From positions 22,292,612 to 22,356,611 of the forward strand of contig NC_030852.1 of assembly GCF_000208745.1 (NCBI RefSeq): a stretch of DNA of 64,000 bases, read 5' to 3'. This DNA comes from Theobroma cacao (Eukaryota > Streptophyta > Magnoliopsida > Malvales > Malvaceae). Made by a program: the position numbers and the translations under genes. Of the stretch, positions 33,916 through 46,591 are shown in pieces. Within the stretch, counting starts at the first letter, position 1; each line of letters starts with the position of its first letter. The notes beneath the pieces are model-generated. The model was not told where the DNA came from and did not search any database. It was given only the letters and a program-made list of their open reading frames with translations.

Positions 33916-35667
33916 ACTATTAGACTGTTACTTCCACTTCTTAGATTAGAGTTAGTTAATTAGATTACTTTTTAATTATTGCTCAACATTTGGTATTTTG
34001 ATAAAATTAACTTGTTTTAATTTTAGTAATTAGCAACAACAATTAGATCAACTCCTCGAGAGATTGACAAACTCAACTTATCACTTTGTTACTTATTGCG
34101 ATCGTTTGCACTTGCACGTAGTCTTTCCTTGTATGTTGCATTTAAATTAAAGCATATCTTTTAACACACAAGCAAAAGATATTTACACAACAATCTTACT
34201 AATCTAACATCAACAAGAAGATCAACATCTTTAATTACCTCAAGACACCATATACCCATGTCATAGGTCGAGTCCGTAAGTTTCGCATCCTGCAATTTCA
34301 TAATTAGTTCTCCACTATCCAAGTTTTCAAGATGTAATCATGATTACCTCCACATTCATAGATCGGATATCACGTAAGGTTTTACTCTTTAGAAAGGGTT
34401 ATAACCACCTAACTCCAAAAAATTTCTCAACGTAACTTTATCTTATCAATTCCAATTATTTGAACCCTTCTATTGAGATAAAATTTATGGCCATCAATTA
34501 ATAGCACCGTCTATTATCATAAATTTCTCAAAATTCTCTAGAATTGACTCCATACTTGAGGTCTTTGAATATATCATACCACCATTCAATCGTTGGGTCT
34601 CACCACCATGAAAATCTTTCCTTGTACTTTAACATAGTACAGTCATTCCCTGCAAGAACATAATTATGTAGTTTAGATTACTTGTTCCAAATCAACCTTC
34701 TCAATGAAAATCCTTGGTTGACTATATCCTTAACTTTCCTTTACACACTATTAATTTAAGTCTCTTACCATGAGAAGTAATACTTTTCGATCATACTTTA
34801 ACTAAAAACTGTCATCATAAGTTATCACTTATCATATATAATTTCATATCTATCTAAGTCAATATTTAAACCCCAAAAATGGCTCAGCCATCCATTCACA
34901 TTAGTTAGAGCAAGCGTTCTCTGTGCATTAAGTGTCAAGCTGTCTCAAGTGCAAGATTGAATCAAAATTCACCAAGATACTTAAAGTAATTAATACCAAC
35001 ACTTAAAACAAGTTTCAAAATTATTATCTATTGTTAACTCACAATATCTGACCTCATGTCACAAGTAAAGTTAAGAGTGATATCCATTAATATCATGGAT
35101 CTTTCTTGAATCCTTGAAAGAATAAAATGTATATCCAAAGCTCTCGACTATATATGGCTATTATTCAATCGGCAAGTTTTACTACAGCAAGGATCACCCT
35201 TTATATTTTTCACTCAGTAGAGCTATTCCTAGCACAAATGCACTTATGTCTCTCAAATTACTTTATCAAAATCCATTTTTTCAATAGAATCCTTTAATAC
35301 CATAACTTGGGATGTCATACTCTTTTTTTTTTTGGATGCACGCCTCACCCTATAAGAGGCAATGTTCTTTGATAAAGTATGATCCAATAACCTTGAATTG
35401 TATGTTAATTAAAAGCTAACTACTCATGACACTACAACCAAGATTTTTAATATTCAAGCTTTAAAAGATGGCTACAAATCTCAATCCTTATGACTTATAC
35501 TAGGGCTTGATTATACCCACCATTCAAAAGTGTCACCTATAGTCTCATTGATTTCTCTCATATTCTTTTGAATTTGTAACTATAGTTAAGATTTCCAATT
35601 TCACAATTCTATGATTGATTGTTGGCCTTACCACGCTATTTAATGATATCTTATGTAATTACAATAC
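33916..35667. other. retroelement-derived DNA, unresolved
   Basis: Lies between the truncated LTR and the nested solo LTR, so it should be internal retrotransposon sequence. It is full of stops in every frame and I recognise no domain. Confidence 0.5.
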
Positions 35668-38176
35668 TGTGAGACATTGACCTTTATAGACTCGTAAATA
35701 GAAATATACGCGATATCCCTAATCAGGGGTAATTTCGTCATTTTCTCAATAAGCCCATAAAAGTAAGTTTTAAACAATATTATGGCTTAAGTAGGCATAA
35801 AGCATAAATGAAGGATGAAAATATGGGTGAAATGACAAGGAAATAAATTTTTTGATGATTTTCATGTTATAGGGGCAAAATGGTAATTTTGTCACTCGAG
35901 GACAAAATGAAAATTTTTGGAATTTTACACCACTTGACACTTGTCATGCCCATGGATTTTAGCCATTAACATTTTACATTGTGGATAATTGAAACATCTA
36001 ATGTGGTGGAGAGAGATTGCTTAATGGATAAGTATTACACATGGACCAATGGAAACATGCCATGTGTCAAGCTTGGATTAGTCTAGAATTTCCTTGTAAA
36101 ATCTATTTAAAACTCTCTTAGTCTCACCCAAATGGCTGGCCAAAGCATGAAGTGAAGAGGAAAGGAAAGAACACAAACCCTAGGTGGGAAAATTGAAGAA
36201 AAAGTGTGGGATTTCAAGAATTAAGCTAATTTATGGAGGGGCATTTTAGTAATTTCCAAGGGAGTGGATAAGCTTGGGCCATAAATATCCTCTCCTTCTA
36301 GCAACTTCTTGGGATATCTAGTAGCTTCTTCTTCTTATTCTCTTCCCTTTCACGTTTTTTCAATTTCTCCATGGAAGCTTGATGTGAAGCTGTCATAACT
36401 TTCTCTCTCTAGTTCTAATTTTCATACCTTGGTGCCCTTTTGACTAGAACTCTTGTATTCTTCCACTCTCTCACTTTAAAACCCTTGAAAATGATGAAAA
36501 TCTTATTTCCATAATCTCTCACTAGTTAGGTGTTTTAGGGAGAGAAAGAGGAAGCTTTATTAATAGCTTGAGAGCTTTTGGAAAGAAGTTCAAAGTTACA
36601 AAGCTATCAAGGTGAGTAGTAAACTAGTATTGGGTTTTAAGTGTTGAGAATGACTAGAGATTTGATTTGTGAATATTTTGTAGTTGAGATTGTTAATTCA
36701 CTTTGGAGTGATAGGAAAGTGAAAATGGATGGCCATTTAAATGGCAATTGAAAGCTAGCTAAAAGATAGCTTTTAGGGTTTATAGTATGTAAATTGACAT
36801 TATGGAAATATTAATTTGATGGTAGGTGCTAATGAAGCCCCATCAACCCAATTGGATCATTTGGGGGATTAAGAGTCGGCTAAAGGCTCAACGAATACCG
36901 GTGAGTGGACTGCCTATCAAAACTATTTTTGGGAATGTAATTGTTTTGTGCAAAGTGTTTGAATGATTTTATACAACTTTTCTTAAAAATGTACCTTGGG
37001 AACAAGCTTTTAGTAAAATGATTTTATATTGTGAAATGTGTGTTATACAATGGTTTATGTGTTATCACAATATGATAAAATGCATGATATGCATTGGATG
37101 CTTCTTTGCATGTTGATGTGGACTTGGCTATGTGCGAGTAGGAGTGCACATAAGCCGTTGCTGACCCGACTATGTACGAATGGGAGTGTACATAAGCCAT
37201 TACTGACCCGGCTATATGCGAGTGGGAGTATGCATAAGCCGTTGCATATGAGATGATGATGATGGAAGGGTGTATATGATGATTGATATATGTATATATA
37301 CATATATGGTATATGGTATATGGTTGTAAATGCAAATATGTGAGCATTTGATTTGTTGAAATTTGGGGAGTTTACATGAGTTGCATGTTGCTATTGTTAT
37401 TTTAGCAGGATGGCTTGTTTTAAAGGAAAATGAGACTTTTTTCTTGATGTTTTGACTCTCGCTGTAGTGAGAAACTCTCGGGTTTGAGGGCCTTCACCAG
37501 ACTTGGTTCTCACTGCAACGAGAGTGAAGTTCGCTGTAGCGAGAAACTTTCTGTCCATTTTGGCTAACTTGTGGGTTTTGCTATATTTTTCAATTCTTTG
37601 GTACCATAGTTGAGTATGGATCTTTTAAGTGATTTACTCATGAGGGGTTTACATGAGGGGTTCTACTAAGAACTAGAACAAATTGCATTGTTTTGAGAAA
37701 ATGAGTACATCATGATTTCGATAAACATTCCTTATGGTATGCTTGTTCCCTTCTTGTTCACTCACTAATTTTATGCTCACCGCTTTCAACTTCATGTTTT
37801 CAGATTAAGAGACAGTCGGTAACTAGGACGAGGTGTCCTCGTGGACTTGTATCCATCTTTTGGTAGGTGTCTCGGCATTCAGTAACTGTACATTCGCTCG
37901 AGTCTCTCTGCTGGACATCGAGTCTCCTTTTGTTGTGTATAGACGAACCCAATGTGAATTATTAAGATACATGGGTAGAAAGTACATATACACTTGTTTG
38001 GTATGCCAGTATGAAGTGGTAATGCTTAATATTATTTTGATTCTAAGTTATGATATATGACTTAGTAGTTTATGACGGAATGATGAACTTGTTAGATTAA
38101 TAGGCTTGCTTGGGCTTAGTGGACTACGTCCATTGGGCCCATACGTCGGTCATGACCCGGAATTTGGGTCGTGACA
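35668..38176 (+). mobile_element. solo LTR, Tekay/Del-like, TSD AATAC
   Basis: Starts TGTGAGACATTGACC and ends GGGTCGTGACA, with exact AATAC on both sides (35663-35667 and 38177-38181). There is no internal region, so it is a solo LTR of 2509 bp. It shares with the solo LTR at 46592-49545 the 'aggggtaatttcgtc/aaaatggt' stretch, the 'atggctggccaaa' block before a purine-rich 'gaagaaaaagtgtg' tract, and the final GTCGTGACA. Long LTRs with these ends recall Tekay/Del chromoviruses; lineage is from memory. Confidence 0.88.
37126..37250. repeat. 42-bp tandem repeat, three units, in solo LTR
   Basis: Units start at 37126, 37168 and 37210 and share 'ggctatgtgcgagt.ggagt...cataagcc.ttgctgaccc'. Spacing is exactly 42 bp, so it stays in frame on both strands and produces repetitive open frames that are not genes. 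Confidence 0.88.
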
Positions 38177-38764
38177 AATACATTGGACTTTCTTATTATA
38201 GCATAGTCCACTAGTTCAATATACTTACTCAAAAGTCAACTCCTTTGATACAACTTGCCCCATAATCTGTGACTTTATATTTTTTTTATTTTTTTGTATT
38301 CAAAATCATGACAAAAATGACATACTATGATAAATGATAATTCCTAATAAGCGCTATCAATTCAAATGTCATTTTGTACCTTGATAAAAACTAGGGTTAC
38401 CATTCGAAAGTCAATCAGGTTAATTGGTAACCATTTCATAGTACTTCAAAATATGTTTATTGTCAAGTCTTGTAGTTGCTTGTACCATTAATGACTTTCT
38501 ACGTCAACCTTTAATAATTGTCTAAGGCGACCAACCATGCCACTAAGGTGAATATCTTTCCTTAATCATTGTAATGCTAATCTATATTTGTCATACGTGA
38601 AAATTCCAATATGCATCAAGTCATTAAAATAACAACTTCATAATTCTTTTAAATCATATAAAAATCAAAGCCAAACTCTTAAATCCTTCATACAGATAAC
38701 AACTACTACTTAATTCAAACCACATCTGCCTAGTCTTAAAGCTATATGAAATTCAATGAAAGTA

Positions 38765-39058
38765 TTAGGCTTCACTAAAATCATCGTTGCCTTGATCCGA
38801 ACACATTAACAGATCATAATCCGAGTAGTCCTCTATCACCCGAGGATTCTCCATATCTTCATCGTTCTCTCCTTGTTGTTTTCCCACATCTCTTTCCAAG
38901 TTGAGAGGTGTGACACCTCTCTCTCTATAAGGAGGAAAGTCTCGAACAACTGACACCTTTCTTGGACAATAACCCTTTGTAAATACCTCTTTCATCTTCT
39001 TCTTACCTTTTTCCTCAATAACCTTTTCCTTGTTTTCTACCCTTTCAGGGCTTTCCAA
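38765..39058 (-). pseudogene. retrotransposon leader/gag-region open frame
   Basis: A 97-codon minus-strand frame, Lys/Glu-rich with RKVSVVRDFPPY, a motif I associate with plant LTR retrotransposon leader or pre-gag sequence. It lies 400 bp downstream of the primer-binding site of the minus-strand element, where such a frame is expected. No gag zinc knuckle or protease is seen. Confidence 0.45.
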
Positions 39059-39470
39059 ACTATGAAATATTATTTCCGCTCCTGGTGGAATCCATCCAAT
39101 AGCAACCTAGGGTAGGCCACTTTCCCGACTTCTTCACTCAAGGTGACAACAGCTTATAATAGTGGAATTTAACGATTCCTCGCTAGTATTACAAGGGTTA
39201 TCCTAACTACCACTGCTTTTAAACATGGCGTGTGTAACAGGTGCACCTCAAAACCTGTACACAACCAAGCATCAATTACTTAATCATTTATACATTATAG
39301 GAATAGGTAGGGTTTTAATGAATTGGGGGCTTATGTAGCCTTCAGTCCTTGGCTTGTGTTGCGCACCCATAATCCAAGGATAAGACTCTACACGAACTCC
39401 AACAATCTTTGTTGATAGCCACAAGAATCCCTAGGACTCGACTAAACCTAGAGCTTTGATACCAACTTTG

Positions 39471-41773
39471 TCATAGCCCAATCCTAAGCCATGACAAGCG
39501 TATATGCCTAATAGGCATAGCCCATTAGGCCTAAGCAAACCTCTTTATGTAAACCTGTTCATTAGTCCATCTATCACACCTTATTCTTTAAAATCCATAA
39601 TTCATAATTTTCAAAAATAATTTCTTCGAGAATAAATCATGACAACCAAGCGTATGCCATCCTCAAAATAGTGTTATCACTTGCCAACTTATGATGACCT
39701 TATTAATCAAACTAGACATATAGTGTTTATAAACAAATTTCACGATTTACATTAAAACATCTATTTACACATGCAAAAAACCCTTGACTACTAACGAAAT
39801 GACTCTGGGTGTGGGTACTATTATTAAGTGCCATAATAAACCTATCGAAAGATGAACGAGGAGGCGCCTCAATCTAGGATCCAACTACCTCCGGATCTAA
39901 AAATCAAAATATGAAGTTGAAAAGAATAAGTATAAACCCAGTGAGTGAACATAGGAAGGGAACAAGCAAACGATACATAAGGTTTTATTTAACACGATGC
40001 ACTTATGTTAGGAACAATGCAATTTATATAAAAAAAAAAACCAAACCCGATGATATGCTGTCCTTTAAACCATTTTGAAAACATTTGGAAGTTCCAACCT
40101 TCAACATTCAATGCAATCACATTACATTTCTCACACATCCTTACTTTATGATGTATGTACACGTGTATAAGTATTTATATATATATATATATATGTATAC
40201 ATATATTCTCAAATATGCGTCTCATTCTTAAAAATATTCAACATGGTTCGGTACATGCAGCTGTCGACCTCAATTCAAGTCATGTGCACTTTCACACCGC
40301 ACATAGCTATTATTGTCATGTGCATTCTCACACTGCACACGGTCATCGGATCATGAGCTCACCCATACCGTACCCCACCATTACTGTCATGTGCCTTCCC
40401 ACACTACACATACAAGGTTATAAATGTCATTTGGGAACATCTCCTAAGGCAATAGCATACATGACAACATGTAAACAGGAATCTTTATATATTAATACCT
40501 TCCACATAGTTCATTATTTTTGGTCATATACATGGTTACACAATCCAACTTCTAAGGAAAATAATATTAGCTATCATACCATTAGTTTCAACATCCCAAG
40601 ATTCTCAATGTATCACACACCATAATTCACTTAGCAATTCAATATAATAATTCAAATATATGGTTCATCACATTATACATTTACAACATAAGGATATCAC
40701 TCATCAAAGGCTTGTTCCCACGCATATTTTAAAAGATTCAAATAAGTGTTTTCAAGTATTTTCTTCAAACACATATGCATTTCTTTCCAAAATATTTTTA
40801 TATACAAGCTCACTCACTTTTGTGATGCCACCCTACAAAACTAGCGCCAATAAGATTTCAATCTAAGTTAAGTCTTAAAGTACCATTAGAACCTATATTT
40901 ACCAATAAACAATAATAGCCTCAAATATATCATAAATTTGAACTTAATAATTTTAATAAATATACACTAGAGAAACTACATTCTAACCTATTATTTAACC
41001 TAGAATTCTAGTCTAATTCATAAACCCATTAAACTAACTATTGAAATTTAAGGTTTCCTTAACTTGGTGAGCTTGAAGGTGTAAAAATCAACAAAACCTA
41101 ATATTTTCAAGAAAAAAAATCAGAAAAATTAGAAAATAAATTCTAAAAATATAAATAAATTTGAAAGTTTTAAGGCTAAAAATATTACCTTACTTAGCTC
41201 AAATTTAAAGGATTTAAAGTTCAAACCTTGGCATTTAAAATAGGTGAGGAATAAAAGGAAGAATGGAGAAGAGAGAGAGAGAGAGAGAGACTTTCTCTCT
41301 CTTAAGGTTCGACCCAAAGGAAGTGAGGGTAAAGTGTTGACCTTTTTTTTATATATATATGTTGACTTTGCATTTCCAATAATCCCACATGGGATGGCCG
41401 GTCCTTATGATATAATACACATACTTTTCATTATTTTTGAAAGCTTATATTTCACTTATTTAACGCAAAGCAAATTGCTCATCACTTTATTGGCCAAACA
41501 TTAATTTAATTTAATTTTAATTTATTTATTTATTTTTTCTTACTCTCCCCCACTTTGGTCATAACCAACTCATTGAAATTGACTTTCAATATTACACTGT
41601 TTTATTCACCTGTCATCAATAAACTAATATTATTTTATAACGAAAATATTATTATAATTCTACCTCAACTTCTCCACTTCCACAAAATTTTTCTCATCAA
41701 CAATAGCCACAAGTCATCTTTATTGGCATTTATTATCTTAATTTAATTAACATCCCAAGGAACGAGTGTTACA
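39471..41773 (-). repeat. 5' LTR of the minus-strand retrotransposon
   Basis: 2303 bp; TG...CA ends and adjoining primer-binding site. It contains a three-fold 'gtcatgtgc...cacac' repeat at 40288-40415, an AT run at 40177-40195 and a GA run at 41271-41290. Confidence 0.85.
40288..40415. repeat. degenerate tandem repeat in LTR
   Basis: Three copies of a 'gtcatgtgc.(t/c)t.(t/c)cacac.gcacat' unit, irregularly spaced (about 38 and 70 bp). Confidence 0.6.
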
Positions 41774-44311
41774 AGAAGAATGTAAGAAAATATCTAAAGT
41801 GCATTAGTATTTGGTAAATACTTGTTTCATTTAAAATTAAAATGTTTGAAAAAAAGAAACAAGTTTAGTACTATTGATTTTGAAACATTCTATATAATGG
41901 GAAAAATAAAATTCATTTCCTCTTATTGTGTATATTTATAATCAAGATTTTGTCAATTTAAAGCACTTTTAAGACTAGTTAATATAATTTATAAAAATAT
42001 TTTTGTATTCAATGTAATAATTAGTAGGTAACCTGATGATTTTCAGTGCGTTGAAAAAATATTACTTAATATGGTAATTTTTAAGAGTGCTTTTAAGAAA
42101 AATAAAATTAAATGCAATAAAGTAAATAAAGGATAAAACATGATATTAATATAATTAAATTTCAAAAAATACAATGTAAGATAGTAGTACAATGAGTTGG
42201 TTTATTTTTTTTTTCAATTTTTTTGTACAAAATTTTTTTATTTTAATACTAAGAGTTTAAAAGTCTAGTAATTGAATATCAATAAACATTTATCATTTTG
42301 TTGGTTTTATAAAAATATTTTATATTATTTTAGCATGTAAACTAATTATGTTATAACCGTATTAATTTAAGCAAATTGCCGTTATTTATAACCTACATAA
42401 AAATGAGATCCAAAACTGACTTTATGTTTAGCCACAATGTTATCCTCTTAAGTTGCCACTTGGAAAGTTATGAAAATAAGAAAAAGAAGCTGGCCTTTGA
42501 CCTTTTTAGGTTTAGGAATTGCAGCATGTTGTTTGAGTGTGCAACAAGTTAGATGGGCTGCGTGAACTTTTCTTCTTTCATTGGGAATTGCATCTAATCG
42601 TTCCTCTGTGTACCACATGCTAACGTGTGTGCCTTGAAATGATTCGCGTATTTCCTTCTTCCATTTGATACCTCCTATATATCTATCAATTGTTTTCTAC
42701 ATTGGTTTTATCGCCTTTGCTTGGACTTCTCTTCCTTTCCAAAAATTTCTTTTGTTATTTTCAAGTTTCTTTACTTTTGTTTCTTACCTCTTGATCTTTT
42801 ATTTACCGTTTTGTAGTGCTTTTGTTTTTGGTCTGTTCTTTGTTGATCTTTGTTATTTGCCCAACTGTAAGTGCTTACCTTGCTTTGTTCTTGGTAATTC
42901 CTTACCTTACCATGTTAGCCCTTTTCATCAGCCTAGTTGTGATTAATTTTTAATGGGTTATCATTTTAATGGGTTTTTTGGTACAGAAAAACTATTGTAT
43001 GAAAGTAAGTCATAGTGATTAAACAAAAAGGTTTCCGCCCAGAAGACATAATCATCTTAATTTGATGACAAATTTCATCTCTGTCAATACCATTAATGAC
43101 TTGGAATTCCCATACATATCAAGTCTATTTTAAGTTTACCCTTGAATCCATTTGACTTGTTTCTCTTACAACCCAAATCGTTTGACCCGACCCTTTCTTT
43201 GTTTATTTTTTATTCGGCATTTGAGTTTTATTTTTGCTGTTCTATAGTCTAACATTTTGCTTTTGATTGTGTAGATTTGTGCTACATGAATTGCTTTAGA
43301 AAAAGTTTGTTTTGTTTCTTTCCTAATGTTTAAATAAATTAAAAAAGTTTTACTTTGAGAGATTTAATCTCCTTCATTTAAATCATCCAATTTCTCTGCA
43401 TCAAAGTTCTCAACAACGTCTATGTTTATTTTGTACGTAATGATCCTTAATAAAAGGACTATCTACTTCAAGAATCTATCTTTGTTTATATTTGCAATAA
43501 GATTCTTGGTGATCTTTTTCTTTATTTTGGTATAGTAGGGATTACTAATAAGGGCCTGTTTGACAACGTCCAGATCTGATCTAAAGAGCTTCATAGACTT
43601 AAAGCTTGACAATAAGCCCACTAAGGTGATTAAAGAAAGCCATCTAAAATTCCTTGGGTAGTTGACTTATTAAATCAGCCCATTACAAGTAACTATAGTC
43701 CATTCCTCCATGGTTAGAAAAAGTCCACTTGCTTGGTTTTAAGTTGTTATAACTAACAAGGATTGAAATGCCTTTTGTCTATATCCAACCCATGACAGTT
43801 ATCATTAAATCATAACCAACTATTTTCTTGAAATTTATGATTTAGTTTTTTTTAGGATTGAGTCGGATTTATTAGTATTTTATTATTATTCCATTAAATG
43901 TGAACCAAAGTATTTACACTTATACCTAAATTTTCAATTACTTTTCCTAATTATCGCACTAATTATACTAATTGAAAGTTGTTCAGTCATAGCTATCACT
44001 CTTTTTATGTTTTAGTATCTTTCATTGTATTTTGAATGTTTTTAACAAGTTCCTTTTTTTGCATGTGTGCATTTATGTTTTGGAAATTTGGATGAGTTAC
44101 GTATCATTCACTATTGTTTCTTTAATTTTTACAGCAGGTTGCAATTTCTTTCTTCAGTCAATGGCATGCATTAGCATAGAGTTGTGAAATTCATTATGAT
44201 ATTCAATGCGAGCATTCATGTTATAACTTTATATTCTTCAATTGTTATTTTATTTAATAACTTTTATTATAAAATGTAATGTTCATAATTTTACCTTGAT
44301 ATTTTTGGCAG
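41774..44311. other. AT-rich intergenic, nothing recognised
   Basis: No conserved open frame, terminal repeat or RNA gene recognised. It precedes the first recognisable Helitron coding segment and may contain decayed Helitron sequence. Confidence 0.5.
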
Positions 44312-44591
44312 GTTATTGCTATGTTTATTGCAAGATCTCAAAGGACCAGACTAAGTAGAGTTATCCTAGAAAATTCAAACTCAAGCATTGATTAAAATGA
44401 GCAACAAACGTCTATTCAAATAGATGAAATAAAAACATATTTAGATTGTAGATATTTATAGCATGTTGGAGACTTTTTGCTTTTCTAATACACAATCGAG
44501 AACCAACAATTCAAAGATTAGTCATACGTTTACCAAAACAACAAAACATTTACTTGCATGATAATGAAAATTTATCTAGAGTCATGCATAG
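44312..44591 (+). pseudogene. Helitron Rep-helicase fragment, upstream piece
   Basis: In broken frames the plus strand encodes Helitron-typical wording: KGPD..R.VILEN, then IDEIKTYLDCRY and ACWRLFAF, then NREPTIQRL and LPKQQNIYLHDNENLS. This is the region between the Rep and helicase domains of plant Helitron proteins. It stops at CATAG (44587-44591), the left target duplication of a solo LTR, and resumes after 50291. A 'tttttggcag' acceptor-like site lies at its left edge. Several stops make it non-functional. Confidence 0.8.
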
Positions 44592-46308
44592 TGTCATCAC
44601 GTGCCAGGTCCTGGAACCTGACCGCTAGACGTGGTTAACTTGGGGAATCACCACCAATCTTTTTTATACCTAAGTGTGATTGGCCACCTAATAAATTTGT
44701 TCTATTCGACGAAATCCTAAATTAATTTTAGGTCTATCGAAAGAACGATAAACCGGTCTACGTATTTTTAAGAGTTAGGTTCGGGAGTGCAGTTACGCAC
44801 AAGGAAGGATTAGCACCCCCGTGATGTCTGTTCCACGAACAGTACCATTTAATCATATATTATCCTAACCCATTAATTTTATTCTTATATTTTCTTAATT
44901 ATTATTTATTGAATTTATCTTTTATTCTATTAACCAAGTTAAAATATTTTACAGGTTTGATGTACACGTGATGCAATTGTAAAATGCATGGCATAACATC
45001 GAGATAATGCTAAACGAAAATTTTTTATTGAGCGTACTTTTCGAATCTGCCCATCATACTGGTGGGATCAGAGAGTATTCTCTCACCTAGGAAAATACTT
45101 GAGAAACTCGTCTTCGCAAGTTTGCTAGGTAAATTCCATTATCGAAATAGTCGTTTGCGAGTAAAAATAGTATTTTCGTGAATGTAAATCCTAATGTGGC
45201 AAAAACTTTTCATCAAACATATTTCTCTGAACCCTCCTATCGAATCGGTGGGATTCGAGGGTATCTTTTCACCTAAGGAGTTTACTGGATAAACTCGCCT
45301 TCGTAAGCTTCCTCAAAAAGTCTCATCATTGGACTTATACTCGTATACAGAATATTTCTATATGCCATGACATTTAACAATGCAACAATGGTACATGATG
45401 CAGTCATGAGTGTGATGTTCATTACTTTCACGAAATTTACTACTTTTCTTTGTGTGCATTTTTTTTTATCATGAACAAATATGTTTATATTTATTTATTA
45501 TGCTGTTTTATTTCGTTATGCATTTTGCTATATAAATACTTATTTATTTTACTATATGAAATTTTTCAGAATCATATTTTTAGACCAAGTATTTTCTATT
45601 ATCCGTGATTATTATTATTCATGCATATGTATTTTCTATTTTTGTATTATTATGATTAACAAATTTATTGTTATCATTAATTTCTTATTTCTTTTATTTT
45701 GTATATTTTGATTAATTGGTAATTGCATATATAATTTTTATTTCATTTAAAAACATTGGAATTCCAAATTAAGACCCTCTCATCATATTGGTGGAGTTTT
45801 AATCGAAACCCCTAACCTTGAGAAGTTCACTTGGAATTGCGACTTCTCGAGTTCCAAATATATCGGTATTGATTCTAAAGTGATTATTATATATTTCATA
45901 TCGTTTTTATTGTTATTGTTATTTATTATTATTTTCTTAATTATCATTTTTTTTGTTTATTACTTTTATTATTATTCATTTTTATTCTAAAACATTCTAT
46001 ATTTTTTTATTGATTTTTTTTATTTCTATTTAAGCTAAGCAGATTTTTAATTAAATAGAATGGATAAGCCCTAAATAACAAGTCCAAATCCACAATAAAT
46101 GGGAAAGGCCTCACCTTGCTTGGGCTAGAATGATGGCCCAAGTTATCTTATCTGCATAGGAGCGTCTTGAGCTTGCTTTGTTGGTTCGCTAGGCTCCACT
46201 CCAAACGCATAGTTGGTGCTCTAGGGACTCCTTCAAACGACGCTGTTTAGGCTTTGATCCCTTTTAATTCCTTACTCTACTGAAATGGCGTCGTTTAGAC
46301 TCTAAACC

Positions 46309-46318
46309 TGGGTATATA
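46309..46318 (+). promoter_or_regulatory. TATA box plus CT-rich tract inside LTR
   Basis: GGTATATAAG is followed by about 200 bp of CT-rich leader-like sequence on the plus strand, opposite to the inferred LTR direction. Just before it lies 'aaatggcgtcgttt', a near-palindrome typical of plant LTR promoters. Either the LTR orientation call is wrong or this is an antisense promoter. Confidence 0.45.
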
Positions 46319-46591
46319 AGCCCCCCTTTTTTCTTTTCTCTTATTTTCACCTTTCACTTCTCTCTTTAGCCTATCACCTTCTCCATTCTCTCTAAAAGTT
46401 TTCTTTTTCCCTTTTCTCCTCTCTAACTCTGATCGGATCTATCTTCCTTTCTTAGCCGGTGGCTTTAGCCTCGTTGGTCTCTCTCACCGTTGGACCTAGC
46501 CAAACGCCCCTTTCTTCTAGCCTTAAAACAGGTCAGATATCTTTTTCCTTCTTTCCCACTCTTTCCCCTTTTTCGGCTACCCAAGTGACCG

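Larger units (their letters stand above)
33539..41773 (-). mobile_element. minus-strand LTR retrotransposon, nested and incomplete
   Basis: Two direct copies begin TGTCATAGCCCAATCC, at 33539 and 39471, and are near-identical for about 375 bp. The right copy runs to 41773 (ends GTTACA) and is the 5' LTR. Just left of it at about 39456-39467 lies GCTTTGATACCA, the reverse of a TGGTATCAAAGC primer-binding site for initiator Met-tRNA (one mismatch), fixing the orientation as minus. Flanks AAAAG and AGAAG are a 4/5 match, suggesting an old target duplication. The left LTR is truncated at about 33915. The internal part lacks recognisable gag or pol and is split by the solo LTR at 35668-38176. Likely non-autonomous or heavily deleted. 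Confidence 0.85.

Noticed and set aside
37024..37347. Repetitive minus- and plus-strand frames of 72-107 codons
   Set aside because: Produced by a 42-bp tandem repeat in an LTR, open on both strands because 42 is divisible by three.
40155..40625. 156-codon His/Thr-rich frame
   Set aside because: Lies wholly inside the LTR of the minus-strand retrotransposon, starts in an AT microsatellite, and shows no domain.
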